Both the position numbers and the translations under genes were made by a program. This document shows positions 26,286 to 34,654 of a stretch of DNA of 64,000 nt, in pieces. This DNA comes from an uncultured Butyricimonas sp. (GTDB lineage Bacteria; Bacteroidota; Bacteroidia; Bacteroidales; Marinifilaceae): contig CALUMT010000019.1 of assembly GCA_944321845.1 (NCBI GenBank), positions 25,996 through 89,995 of the forward strand. Reading direction: 5' to 3'. Position 1 is the first letter of the stretch, and each line of letters opens with the position of its first letter. Under the pieces are notes generated by a model. That model had not been told where the DNA came from. It did not search any database and saw only the letters and a list, made by a program, of their open reading frames with translations.

Positions 26286-27482
26286 TTACAGGCCGAGTTT
26301 TTTGCGGATGGCCTTGGGGATGGCGTTTTTGTGTACCATGATGGCAACGGTCTGCAGGCGGCAGTAGGGCTCGGACATGTAGAGGTAACCTCCGAAGGTG
26401 TTGCTGTCCTCGGCCCAGGAGTTCTTCGTCTTGTAGTAGTAGGTGCCGTTCTGGTCCTTCAACAGGCCGGTGATGTGCATCAGATGGTCGTCCGTGGTTT
26501 GGCGGCTGTTGAATGTGGCCTGACGTTTGGCATCGTCTACTTTCATTTCCGGAACAGGAGCTTCAAAGGAATTCAATCTGCTTTTTCTTTCCTTGTCGCT
26601 GAGGGTGGTCCATTTGGAGATCTCGGAATTGATCATTTCCTCGGGGTTGTCTGTCGGCAGGATGGCCAAACCACTGCCATGGCTGAAGCCGTTGTGGCTG
26701 ACATCTCCGTCCCAGCAAACCGTGTAGCCGTTTTCCAGGGCATAACGCATGATTTCCATCAGTTCATCAAGGGGAACGTTGTAGTAACGACCGTGCATCC
26801 AGTTGTCGGGGATGGGAAGCTCGATTTCCTCGTGGAAGGGGAAGGCCTCGTAGGAGGTGATTTCCACGTAATCGTCCAGGTTCAATCCCAGAGATTCAGC
26901 GAAGCTCTTGGGGGTGTATTCCTTGCCCTGGTAGGTGAATTTCTCGGGAGCGGTACCCAGGTAGGATTCGATGTAGGCACGGAAGCCTTCTGTCCAGGTT
27001 GGGGTAATCCGCTTGTTGGGATTGGCATTGACTCCGTCGAGAATGCCCTTGAGGGCAGCTACCAGTTCGGCATGGATGTGAAAATCACGGCCGTAGTTCA
27101 AGCCGATGTAGGCTTCTTCGGGGACGATGCCGTATTTTTTGATCATGGCGATAACGTCGTGAGCCTGGCCTCCCTCGCTGAAGTTGTTGTTGCCGTGGAA
27201 TTGGATGTAGCGGACGCCTTTCTCGTAATAGGCATTCTTGGCCACGAATATCTCCGCCAGGTTGTATTCCGGCTTACCCATTCGCAGCAACTCGGACTCG
27301 AGGAAGGAGATGGTGGCATAATCCCAGCAGGTACCCACGCTTTGCTGGTCTTTTACAGGAGTGGTTTTCAGGTCTGCAACGGTTTGAAACTTATAACCGG
27401 ACCGGGGACCTTTGTCTTGAGCCCAGAGGCTCGTGCTCGTGATGAAAACGAACAGTGTCAGTAAAAGGATATTTTTAGTCAT
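26286..27482 (-). CDS. Secreted C1-family cysteine peptidase (bleomycin hydrolase-like)
   Basis: A papain-fold cysteine aminopeptidase of 398 residues resembling PepC/bleomycin hydrolase but with a signal peptide (NILLLTLFVFITSTSLWAQ, cut near 21), so it should act in the periplasm or at the surface. The catalytic cysteine is in VGTCWDYATISFLES; the histidine is in DDHLMHITG; the asparagine is in KTKNSWAED. The oxyanion glutamine is in VKDQQSVGTC. Cytoplasmic PepC proteins lack an export signal, which makes this variant part of the extracytoplasmic peptide-breakdown set with the neighbouring M3 peptidase and OPT transporter. Confidence 0.88.
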   Translation of the reverse strand: MTKNILLLTLFVFITSTSLWAQDKGPRSGYKFQTVADLKTTPVKDQQSVGTCWDYATISFLESELLRMGKPEYNLAEIFVAKNAYYEKGVRYIQFHGNNNFSEGGQAHDVIAMIKKYGIVPEEAYIGLNYGRDFHIHAELVAALKGILDGVNANPNKRITPTWTEGFRAYIESYLGTAPEKFTYQGKEYTPKSFAESLGLNLDDYVEITSYEAFPFHEEIELPIPDNWMHGRYYNVPLDELMEIMRYALENGYTVCWDGDVSHNGFSHGSGLAILPTDNPEEMINSEISKWTTLSDKERKSRLNSFEAPVPEMKVDDAKRQATFNSRQTTDDHLMHITGLLKDQNGTYYYKTKNSWAEDSNTFGGYLYMSEPYCRLQTVAIMVHKNAIPKAIRKKLGL

Positions 27483-27570
27483 ATAAAAAGTTATTTTGTT
27501 TTCCGCTCCGAAGGTAATAATTTTTTATCTTTACCCGTTGTTTAAATATTGAAAAGAGTTTTTAGAATCT

Positions 27571-29676
27571 ATGAGAAAGACTGCTATTGTACTGCTGTGC
27601 TTGGCGACTTTTGCCACGGCTTGCAAGGATGGAGCAAAGAAGAACGAGAACGTGTTGTTGCAACCTTTCGCGACACCTTTTCAGACTCCTCCTTTTGAAC
27701 AGATTAAGATGTCGGACTATAAACCGGCCTTTGTCGAGGGTATTCGGCAACAGGAAGCTGAAATCGAGGCTATTGTCAATAATCCGGAGGAACCGACTTT
27801 TGAGAATACCGTTGCCGCTTTGGATCGTTCCGGGGAGTTGCTGAACCGGGTGGCAAGTATATTTTTTAATTTACAAGGCGCCAACACGAGCGATGAGATG
27901 CAACAGTTGGCCATGGAAATCAGCCCGCTGGTGACGGCTCATTCGGATGCCATCAATATGAACCCGAAATTGTTTGCTCGTATTAAGGCGCTGTATGACA
28001 AGAAAGAGTCTCTCGGGTTGGATTCCCTGGAAGCGAGAACGCTGGAATTGTATTACAAGGATTTCGTGCGTGGCGGGGCTAACCTGAACGATACGGATAA
28101 AGCTGCTTTGGCTGCCATCAACAAGGAGTTGGCCACGTTGGGTCTGCAGTTCGGCAATAATCTGCTGGCCGAGACGAACGCTTTTATTCTCACGATAGAC
28201 AAGGAGGAGGACCTGGCCGGGATTCCTGAATCGCTTCGGGCTGCTGCCGCTGCAGAGGCCGAGAAACGGGGAATGAAAGGGAAATGGGTGTTCACGGTAC
28301 AGTCGCCGAGTATTTTCCCCTTCCTGCAATACGCCCAGAACCGGGAATTGAGAGAGAAGTTACTGATGGGCTATTATATGCGCGGCAATAATAATAACGC
28401 TAATGACAACAAGAAAATCGTGAGCCGGATGTCGAACTTGCGCCTGCAGAAGGCCAAGTTGCTGGGATTTGACACCTATGCTGATTACGTGATTGACGTG
28501 AATATGGCGAAGACTTCCAAGGCCGTGTTTGATTTCCTGGGTCGGGTGTGGGAACCTGCCCTGAAGGTGGCTAAACAGGAGTTGGCCGAGATGCAGGCTA
28601 TCGCTGATAAGGAAGGTTTGGGCGACAAGCTCCAGTGCTGGGACTGGTGGTATTATGCCGAGAAGTTGCGGAAACAGAAATATGACCTGGACGAGAACGA
28701 GATGAAACCTTATCTCAGTCTGGAGAACGTGCGGGAAGGTATGTTCCATGTGGCAAATAAGTTGTATGGTATAACCTTGCAGCAGCGGACGGATGTTCCG
28801 GTGTATTACCCGGGTGTAGAGGTGTACGAGGTGAAGGAAGCTGACGGTTCATCCCTGGGCTTGCTTTACATGGATTATTTCACCCGGGCCAGCAAATCCG
28901 GTGGTGCCTGGATGACTGAATTCCGTAGCTACACGGAGAAGAATGGTAAGGTGGAATTGCCGCTGGTATCTTTGGTATATAATATTTCTCCGGCCGCAAA
29001 GGGAGAGCCGGTTCTGTTGAGCTGGGATAACACGGAGACAATGTTCCACGAGTTCGGTCATGCTCTTCACGGTTTCTTTACCCGGGGTAAATATCACCGG
29101 ATTGCGGGAACCATTCCTCGTGACATGGTGGAATTGCCTTCGCAGGTGATGGAGAATTGGGCCAGTGAACCCGAGGTGTTGAAGATGTACGCCAAGCATT
29201 ACCAGACGGGCGAGACCATGCCGGATGAATTGATCGCCAAGATTCAGGAGAGCGGTCATTTCAACCAGGGATTTGCCACGGTAGAGTATATTGCTGCTTC
29301 CTTGCTGGATATGGAATGGAATTCCATCACGACCGAGGGAGATCAGGATGTGGAGGCTTTCGAGAAGGCTGCCATGGATAAATACGGTTTGATTCCGGAA
29401 ATCAAACCCCGTTATCGGACGACGTATTTCTCCCACGTTTTTGACGGGGGATATGCTGCCGGTTATTACGTGTATCTCTGGGCTGAGGTGTTGGATGCCG
29501 ATACCTTCAACGCTTTCAAGGCTTCCGGTGATATTTACAACCAGGAGTTGGCCACGAAGTTCCGGAAATACGTGCTTTCCGAGGGTGGCTATGCAGACCC
29601 GATGTCACAGTATATCAAGTTCCGTGGAGAGACCCCGACGGAGGATGCTCTCTTGCAGAAACGCGGATTGAAATAA
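27571..29676 (+). CDS. M3-family zinc metallopeptidase lipoprotein (Dcp-like)
   Basis: A thimet-oligopeptidase-type enzyme of 701 residues, close to peptidyl-dipeptidase Dcp, which removes C-terminal dipeptides from short peptides. The zinc motif HEFGHALHGFF is clear, with the third ligand Glu about 26 residues later in VELPSQVMENWA. The N-terminus MRKTAIVLLCLATFATAC ends in a lipobox, so it is probably a periplasm-facing or surface lipoprotein. It is divergent from the C1 peptidase, with 88 bases between their starts. The near-match TATCTTTA at 27526 may be its -7 box. A terminator follows at 29696-29727. Confidence 0.93.
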   Translation: MRKTAIVLLCLATFATACKDGAKKNENVLLQPFATPFQTPPFEQIKMSDYKPAFVEGIRQQEAEIEAIVNNPEEPTFENTVAALDRSGELLNRVASIFFNLQGANTSDEMQQLAMEISPLVTAHSDAINMNPKLFARIKALYDKKESLGLDSLEARTLELYYKDFVRGGANLNDTDKAALAAINKELATLGLQFGNNLLAETNAFILTIDKEEDLAGIPESLRAAAAAEAEKRGMKGKWVFTVQSPSIFPFLQYAQNRELREKLLMGYYMRGNNNNANDNKKIVSRMSNLRLQKAKLLGFDTYADYVIDVNMAKTSKAVFDFLGRVWEPALKVAKQELAEMQAIADKEGLGDKLQCWDWWYYAEKLRKQKYDLDENEMKPYLSLENVREGMFHVANKLYGITLQQRTDVPVYYPGVEVYEVKEADGSSLGLLYMDYFTRASKSGGAWMTEFRSYTEKNGKVELPLVSLVYNISPAAKGEPVLLSWDNTETMFHEFGHALHGFFTRGKYHRIAGTIPRDMVELPSQVMENWASEPEVLKMYAKHYQTGETMPDELIAKIQESGHFNQGFATVEYIAASLLDMEWNSITTEGDQDVEAFEKAAMDKYGLIPEIKPRYRTTYFSHVFDGGYAAGYYVYLWAEVLDADTFNAFKASGDIYNQELATKFRKYVLSEGGYADPMSQYIKFRGETPTEDALLQKRGLK

Positions 29677-29695
29677 TTTTGTAGGATATGATATG

Positions 29696-29727
29696 AATTC
29701 GGGCATGGGAACATGCCCGAATTTTTT
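29696..29727 (+). terminator. Rho-independent terminator after the M3 peptidase
   Basis: AATTCGGGCATG (29696-29707) pairs perfectly with 29712-29723 over 12 positions around GGAA, then T to 29727. It rules out a mutY start codon upstream of it. Confidence 0.93.
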
Positions 29728-29740
29728 ATTTTCGCGGGTT

Positions 29741-30817
29741 ATGGGAAGTAAAGATATGGATGATAACCGGTTTATTAGTGACAGGTTGATTCGCTGGTAC
29801 GAGGCGAATCGCCGTGATTTGCCCTGGCGGGAGACTTCAGACCCATACCTGATCTGGATCTCGGAAGTGATATTGCAGCAGACCCGGGTGAATCAGGGGT
29901 TGGAGTATTATTACCGTTTCACGGCTCGTTTCCCTTCCGTGCGGGTGTTGGCCGAGGCCGGGGAGGATGAGGTGATGAAGTATTGGCAGGGATTGGGCTA
30001 TTACAGCCGGGCCCGTAATCTTCATGCGGCGGCGAAGCAGGTGATGGAACGTTACGATGGCCGTTTCCCTTCCACCCGGGAAGAGGTGTTGTCGCTGAAG
30101 GGGATAGGGGAGTATACGGCTGCGGCTATCTGTTCCTTTGCGTTCGGATTGCCTTACGCTGCCGTGGATGGCAACGTGTACCGGGTCCTGTCCCGGGTGT
30201 TCGGGGTCGATTTGCCGATAGACAGCGGGGAAGGGAAGAAGTATTTTTCCCGATTGGCCCAGGATTTACTGGATGAACGACAACCGGGGCTTTTCAATCA
30301 GGCCATGATGGAATTCGGGGCCTTGCAATGCGTGCCCCGTTCGCCGGATTGCGGTTGTTGTCCCTTGGCGGACAAGTGCCGGGCCCTGGCAGAGAAACGA
30401 GTGGACTCGCTTCCCGTGAAAGCGGGTAAGACGGTAGTCAAGCCCCGTTATTTCAATTACCTGGATATCCGCCATGGGAATACCCTTTTGTTGAAGAAGC
30501 GTTCGGGGCAGGATATCTGGCAGAATCTTTATGAATTTCCGTTGATAGAGACGGACAGGCCATTCTCGTGGGAAGAATTGCAAGAGACGGCGGATTTCCG
30601 GGCGTTGTTTGACGGCATACGGGAGGTCCGTTTTCTGCGGGTACGGGAATTCAAGAAACATGTTCTTTCCCATCGGGTCATTTATCCCGTGTTTTACCGA
30701 TTGGAAGTATCGGAATACTCGTCGGGTATGGCTGCTTACCTGCAGGTGTCGGATGATTCTCTGGAGACGTATGCCGTTTCCCGCCTGATGCAGGTTTACC
30801 TGGAGAAGGAGTTATGA
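29741..30817 (+). CDS. mutY: A/G-specific adenine DNA glycosylase MutY
   Basis: It removes adenine mispaired with 8-oxoguanine in base-excision repair. The 358 residues carry the N-terminal six-helix domain with SEVILQQTRV, the helix-hairpin-helix LKGIGEYTAAAI and catalytic Asp in AVDGNVYRVLSRVF. The iron-sulphur ligands follow the C-x6-C-x2-C-x5-C pattern in CVPRSPDCGCCPLADKC. The C-terminal Nudix-like domain (about 245-355) recognises 8-oxoG. I start it at ATG 29741, downstream of the terminator; ATG 29756 is an alternative. A one-mismatch -7 box TATTTTCG lies at 29727-29734. Confidence 0.95.
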   Translation: MGSKDMDDNRFISDRLIRWYEANRRDLPWRETSDPYLIWISEVILQQTRVNQGLEYYYRFTARFPSVRVLAEAGEDEVMKYWQGLGYYSRARNLHAAAKQVMERYDGRFPSTREEVLSLKGIGEYTAAAICSFAFGLPYAAVDGNVYRVLSRVFGVDLPIDSGEGKKYFSRLAQDLLDERQPGLFNQAMMEFGALQCVPRSPDCGCCPLADKCRALAEKRVDSLPVKAGKTVVKPRYFNYLDIRHGNTLLLKKRSGQDIWQNLYEFPLIETDRPFSWEELQETADFRALFDGIREVRFLRVREFKKHVLSHRVIYPVFYRLEVSEYSSGMAAYLQVSDDSLETYAVSRLMQVYLEKEL

Positions 30818-30857
30818 ATTATTTTTCGGTAGTCTGTAAATTTTTCGGAAACTTCCC

Positions 30858-30865
30858 TATATTTG
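30858..30865 (+). promoter_or_regulatory. -7 promoter box for the 30.9-kb hypothetical gene
   Basis: TATATTTG is an exact TAnnTTTG match just before the ATG at 30874. It implies a very short leader and supports 30874 over the earlier in-frame ATG at 30814 that overlaps the mutY end. Confidence 0.5.
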
Positions 30866-30873
30866 CCTTCCAA

Positions 30874-31251
30874 ATGAGAGCAATTGTTAAGTATGGCATA
30901 TTGTTGATAGCCGTGTTTTGCATGATGTCACGGTCTGATGCTTCTGGACAGGAAAAGGAGAGAGGCGTCAAGGAATATGTCATGGCCGCTGAAGATGACA
31001 ATTTCCGGCAGTTGGCGGAATTGACAGCCATGAATGCCAATGCCGTTCTGGTTAGCACTATACACGAGACGGTGAATGTGTTGTCGGTGGCCCGTTATTT
31101 GCCCCGTCATATATTTCATCATCAGTTGGAGGAGAAAAACCGCTTCTTTGCTCCTTATTTCAAGTATGTCGAAAATTATTATCTGGCTTCTTTCGCGCTA
31201 AAGCAGGACAGGGGATATTACGTGTTCGCCTTGCGCGAGATTTTAGTATGA
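30874..31251 (+). CDS. Small secreted hypothetical protein
   Basis: I do not recognise a family. The 125 residues begin with a signal peptide (VKYGILLIAVFCMMSRSDASG, cut near 24). The mature part is a mixed helical domain with aromatic residues near the end (FFAPYFKYVENYYLASFALKQDRGYYVFALREIL). It has no cysteines beyond the signal peptide. It follows mutY with its own promoter box; there is no evident operon partner. Likely periplasmic. Confidence 0.6.
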   Translation: MRAIVKYGILLIAVFCMMSRSDASGQEKERGVKEYVMAAEDDNFRQLAELTAMNANAVLVSTIHETVNVLSVARYLPRHIFHHQLEEKNRFFAPYFKYVENYYLASFALKQDRGYYVFALREILV

Positions 31252-31365
31252 TTCATTTTTCTTTTTGAGGGAGGGAATGATCGAGTGAATGACACTGGAA
31301 CCGGTGTATCCGGTCGGGTGTTCGTGTAATTAACCATAAAATGAATTTACTAAAATATTATTACC

Positions 31366-31893
31366 ATGGAAAATAAATTTGAATATCTTGATAATGTTGT
31401 ATTGGCTGCTGATAGTGATATCGTGAAGAAACAAAAATCACCCTTGAAGGGAATCCTGATCCTGCTTGTCGGTGCGGGAGTGTTGTACTGGGGAGCTGTT
31501 CATGTGTCTTCTTCTTCCAGCGATGTGCTGTCTTCATTTTTGATTATTGTCGGGTTGATTCTTATCGTGTGGGGAATCATTGCTTTCTTTATGAAGGGAG
31601 AGCGTTATGTGGTTAAGTCCACGGGGAAGGTACTGAAGAAGCATAAGGTATATATCGCCCCGAATTATTCCACGAAACTGTACCAGCTGGTGGAAGACGA
31701 GAAATACGAGGATCTGCATAATATTTCCCGAACCAATCAGTCTAATCTAAGCATGGAAATCTTATGCGAAGACGATGGCCAGTATGCCTTGTTGCAGGTG
31801 ATGGAATTTGTTCCCTATAACGATATTCCCATGAGTCCCGTGAAGGTCTGCCGGGGTGCACAGGCACAATACGTGGCCGATTTCCTGAAATAA
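31366..31893 (+). CDS. Two-helix membrane protein of unknown function
   Basis: I do not recognise a family. The 175 residues contain two closely spaced membrane helices (about 28-45, GILILLVGAGVLYWGAVH, and about 54-74, FLIIVGLILIVWGIIAFF), forming a hairpin with a Ser-rich loop between them. A soluble C-terminal domain of about 100 residues (GERYVVKSTGKVLKKHKVYIA onwards, split here for length) follows. It stands alone between the secreted hypothetical gene and the convergent nucleotidyltransferase gene. Confidence 0.65.
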   Translation: MENKFEYLDNVVLAADSDIVKKQKSPLKGILILLVGAGVLYWGAVHVSSSSSDVLSSFLIIVGLILIVWGIIAFFMKGERYVVKSTGKVLKKHKVYIAPNYSTKLYQLVEDEKYEDLHNISRTNQSNLSMEILCEDDGQYALLQVMEFVPYNDIPMSPVKVCRGAQAQYVADFLK

Positions 31894-31921
31894 AAGAGTA
31901 CGGTTGCCGTGGGGAAAATAA

Positions 31922-33322
31922 TCAGGGGTTAATGCCCATTTCCCCGGCAATCTTGAACATGTATTCTCTTGCTTCACTTATATTGTTGTTAATGATGCCG
32001 TCGAGGATAGCTTCCTTGATGGCATTTTTTATGTCTCCAATGGCCTTACAGGGGGGAAGATTGAAGGTTTGCATGATTTCCTCCCCGCTTACCGGCGGTT
32101 GGAAATTGCGGATGGCATCCTTTTCCTCCACTTCCTTCAGTTTCTGGCGTACCAGTTGAAAATTACTCAGGAATCGTTTTACCTTTTCCTCGTTTTTGGA
32201 GGTGATATCGGCTTCGGCCAGGCACATCAGGTCTTCGATGTCATCCCCCGCGTCAAATAGCAACCGGCGCACGGCGGAATCGGTCACTTCCTCTTCCACC
32301 AGGGCAATGGGACGCATGTGCAGCAATACCATCTTTTGCACGTATTTCATTTTTTCGTTCTGGGGCATTTTCAACCGGTTGAAAATGCGGGCGGTCATCC
32401 GTTCTCCCACGTGGTTATGCCCATAGAATGTCCATCCCTGTCCCGGCACGAAGCGTTTGGTGACGGGTTTGGCAATATCGTGCAGCAGAGCGGCCCAACG
32501 GAGCCATAAATTATCGGAAGATTGCGCCACTTTATCCAGCACGGCCAGCGTGTGGTTGAAGTTGTCTTTATGGCCGATGCCTTCCATCACTTCGACACCT
32601 TTCAGCGCGGTAAGTTCCGGGAAAAACACGTCCAACAGCCCGGATTTTTCCAGTAGCCTGATTCCCGTGGAGGGGCGGGGAGAAGCCATGATTTTATTGA
32701 ATTCCTCCATGATTCGTTCTTTCGACACGATCTTCAGACGTTCTTTGTTGGCCACGATACCCTCGAACGTTATGGCGTCAATAGTGAAGTTCAGTTGTGA
32801 GGCGAAACGCACGGCACGCATCATCCGGAGCGGGTCATCGGAGAACGTGACTACCGGGTCCAAGGGGGTACGCAGAATCCCGTCATTCAGGTCCTGCAGG
32901 CCGTTGAATGGATCCACGAGTAACCCGTAATTGTCTTTATTCAGCGAAATGGCAAGGGCGTTCACGGTAAAATCCCGGCGTTTCTGGTCGTCATCAATTG
33001 TTCCGGCCTCCACTTCCGGTTTGCGGGAATCCCGGTGATAGGATTCCTTGCGGGCACCCACGAATTCGATTTCCATGCCTTTATAGCGGAACATGGCCGT
33101 GCCGAAATTCTTGAAGACGGATACGGTCAGTCCTCCCAGGCGTTTTGCCGTGGTCTCGGCCAGTTCAATGCCATTCCCGAGCACAACGATGTCAATATCT
33201 TTCGAGGGGCGGTGCAGGAGAAGGTCTCGCACGTATCCCCCGATGACGTATATTTCCATGTTTTTTTCGCTGGCGATATCGGACAATATTTTAAAAATCG
33301 GGTGTTTCAAATGTTCTTCCAT
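31922..33322 (-). CDS. cca: CCA-adding/poly(A)-type tRNA nucleotidyltransferase with HD domain
   Basis: A class II nucleotidyltransferase of 466 residues that builds or repairs the 3' CCA of tRNAs. The head domain shows YVIGGYVRDLLL and the catalytic acidic pair in SKDIDIVVLG, followed by RRDFTVNAL and DDPLRMMRAVRFA. A C-terminal HD phosphohydrolase domain contains WAALLHDIAKP. I start it at the ATG 33322 (MEEHLKHPIF), ignoring an upstream extension without homology. The tRNA-Lys in this window lacks an encoded CCA, consistent with the need for this enzyme. A poly(A) polymerase role cannot be excluded by sequence. Confidence 0.93.
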   Translation of the reverse strand: MEEHLKHPIFKILSDIASEKNMEIYVIGGYVRDLLLHRPSKDIDIVVLGNGIELAETTAKRLGGLTVSVFKNFGTAMFRYKGMEIEFVGARKESYHRDSRKPEVEAGTIDDDQKRRDFTVNALAISLNKDNYGLLVDPFNGLQDLNDGILRTPLDPVVTFSDDPLRMMRAVRFASQLNFTIDAITFEGIVANKERLKIVSKERIMEEFNKIMASPRPSTGIRLLEKSGLLDVFFPELTALKGVEVMEGIGHKDNFNHTLAVLDKVAQSSDNLWLRWAALLHDIAKPVTKRFVPGQGWTFYGHNHVGERMTARIFNRLKMPQNEKMKYVQKMVLLHMRPIALVEEEVTDSAVRRLLFDAGDDIEDLMCLAEADITSKNEEKVKRFLSNFQLVRQKLKEVEEKDAIRNFQPPVSGEEIMQTFNLPPCKAIGDIKNAIKEAILDGIINNNISEAREYMFKIAGEMGINP

Positions 33323-33415
33323 AACTCGGCTCTGAGATTTATACTCGTTGCAAAAATAGGCAGTAATCCGTTTCCGCCCAAATAAAATACCTGAATTCCC
33401 GGGCTGCTGACGGGA

Positions 33416-33447
33416 AATAAAAACACCCCGGGAAATCTCCCGGGATG
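33416..33447 (-). terminator. Rho-independent terminator for the Sus-like operon
   Basis: On the minus strand CATCCCGGGA (33447-33438) pairs with TCCCGGGGTG (33433-33424) over 10 positions, with a 4-base loop, followed by five T. It ends the transcript that includes the thioredoxin-like gene. Confidence 0.88.
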
Positions 33448-33481
33448 CAATAAACACAACACAACAATATGAAGAATTATT

Positions 33482-34654
33482 TTATCGCTTGTAGTAGTTC
33501 GGGTTAATGCAGATCGTGGCCAGTGAATCCAGTTTGTGAGCCATCTTTTTATTGCCTTGATATTGCCAGATCTCGCTTTCCAAACGTAGGAAATAGGCTT
33601 TTACACCCAGGTCTGTGGCTTGGTTTGCCAGGCTGTCTGCAAATTGTATACAGTTTTTTTGTTCTTTTTGCGATGAGTTGAGGTAGATTTTGGTGATAAA
33701 AGGGATAATGAAGTCACGTCTTTTCTCTTCTGTCCAGTTTTTTTGCCATACCTGCCGGAGTTGTTTGAATACTTCCTGAAACTTTCCGTCCCTTGCCAGT
33801 CGTTCCGTGTCCATGGACAGGAGATATTCTTCTTTGTCGGGTAACTCACTGGCAGCAATCCAGGAATACATTTTCTGGAATGATGCTTCGTCAAATTGTT
33901 CTCGCCTTGTTCTCCAGTACAGTTCGTGAAGCAATTGGGTGTAGGTCGTTTGGTTAAACCATTGCATGACCTCCTCTTCCCCGTACAGGTCCATTAATAG
34001 TTGGCGATGGTTCCAGATCTTTTGGAATAAGGGTTGCGTGATGTCCTTTAATTCCTTTTTACATAATAGCCAGTTGGCTTTTTCGCTTAATGATTTCGGG
34101 GAAAGGGTATCCAAGTATTGTGGCAGGTAATTGAAATATTCTGTTTTATATCCCCCGGCTGATAAGTCTGTCAGGAAAGCCAGCATCTTTTCTTTGGGTA
34201 GTTGGTTTGTTTGTAGTAATTTTCGGCGAGCGGCTATATTTTCCCCGAGAGCGGTCCGTGCGATATGCAATATGTTGGAAAGGGTTAATCCCCCGATTTT
34301 GGCATGAACAACTTCCATTTTTTCCGCATCGATGAATAGGATAGAGGGAATAACCGCGATACGGGGTTTACAACCCACGTCGGGCAAGGTGTCTTTGTCG
34401 ATGTCCATGTAGACATTGATGAATTGTTCATTGAAAAAATCTGCTACAGAGTCCTTGGTTAATACTTCCGATGCAAATTGTTTGCAGGGCATGCACCACG
34501 ATGCTCCACAGTCCACGAAGATCATTTTCTTTTCTTCCCTGGCTTGCTGGATAATCTGGTTCCATTGTGGATTTTTGATGCAATTGACGGAACGGTGTTG
34601 AGCCCCGAGAATCCCGGGGACACAACATAACAGTATGTATAAAATAATTTTCAT
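33482..34654 (-). CDS. Secreted thioredoxin-fold protein with long C-terminal extension
   Basis: A periplasmic thioredoxin-like protein of 390 residues. The signal peptide (IILYILLCCVPGILGAQ) ends near 18. The thioredoxin domain (about 25-145) has the redox motif Cys54-Met-Pro-Cys57 in GASWCMPCKQF and a cis-Pro candidate in AVIPSILFID. The remaining about 240 residues are helical and unrecognised. Its ATG overlaps the stop of the metallophosphoesterase gene (ATGA at 34651-34654), implying translational coupling. It is the last gene of the SusC/D locus; whether it reduces disulfides, protects thiols or acts on imported substrate is not shown. Confidence 0.82.
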   Translation of the reverse strand: MKIILYILLCCVPGILGAQHRSVNCIKNPQWNQIIQQAREEKKMIFVDCGASWCMPCKQFASEVLTKDSVADFFNEQFINVYMDIDKDTLPDVGCKPRIAVIPSILFIDAEKMEVVHAKIGGLTLSNILHIARTALGENIAARRKLLQTNQLPKEKMLAFLTDLSAGGYKTEYFNYLPQYLDTLSPKSLSEKANWLLCKKELKDITQPLFQKIWNHRQLLMDLYGEEEVMQWFNQTTYTQLLHELYWRTRREQFDEASFQKMYSWIAASELPDKEEYLLSMDTERLARDGKFQEVFKQLRQVWQKNWTEEKRRDFIIPFITKIYLNSSQKEQKNCIQFADSLANQATDLGVKAYFLRLESEIWQYQGNKKMAHKLDSLATICINPNYYKR

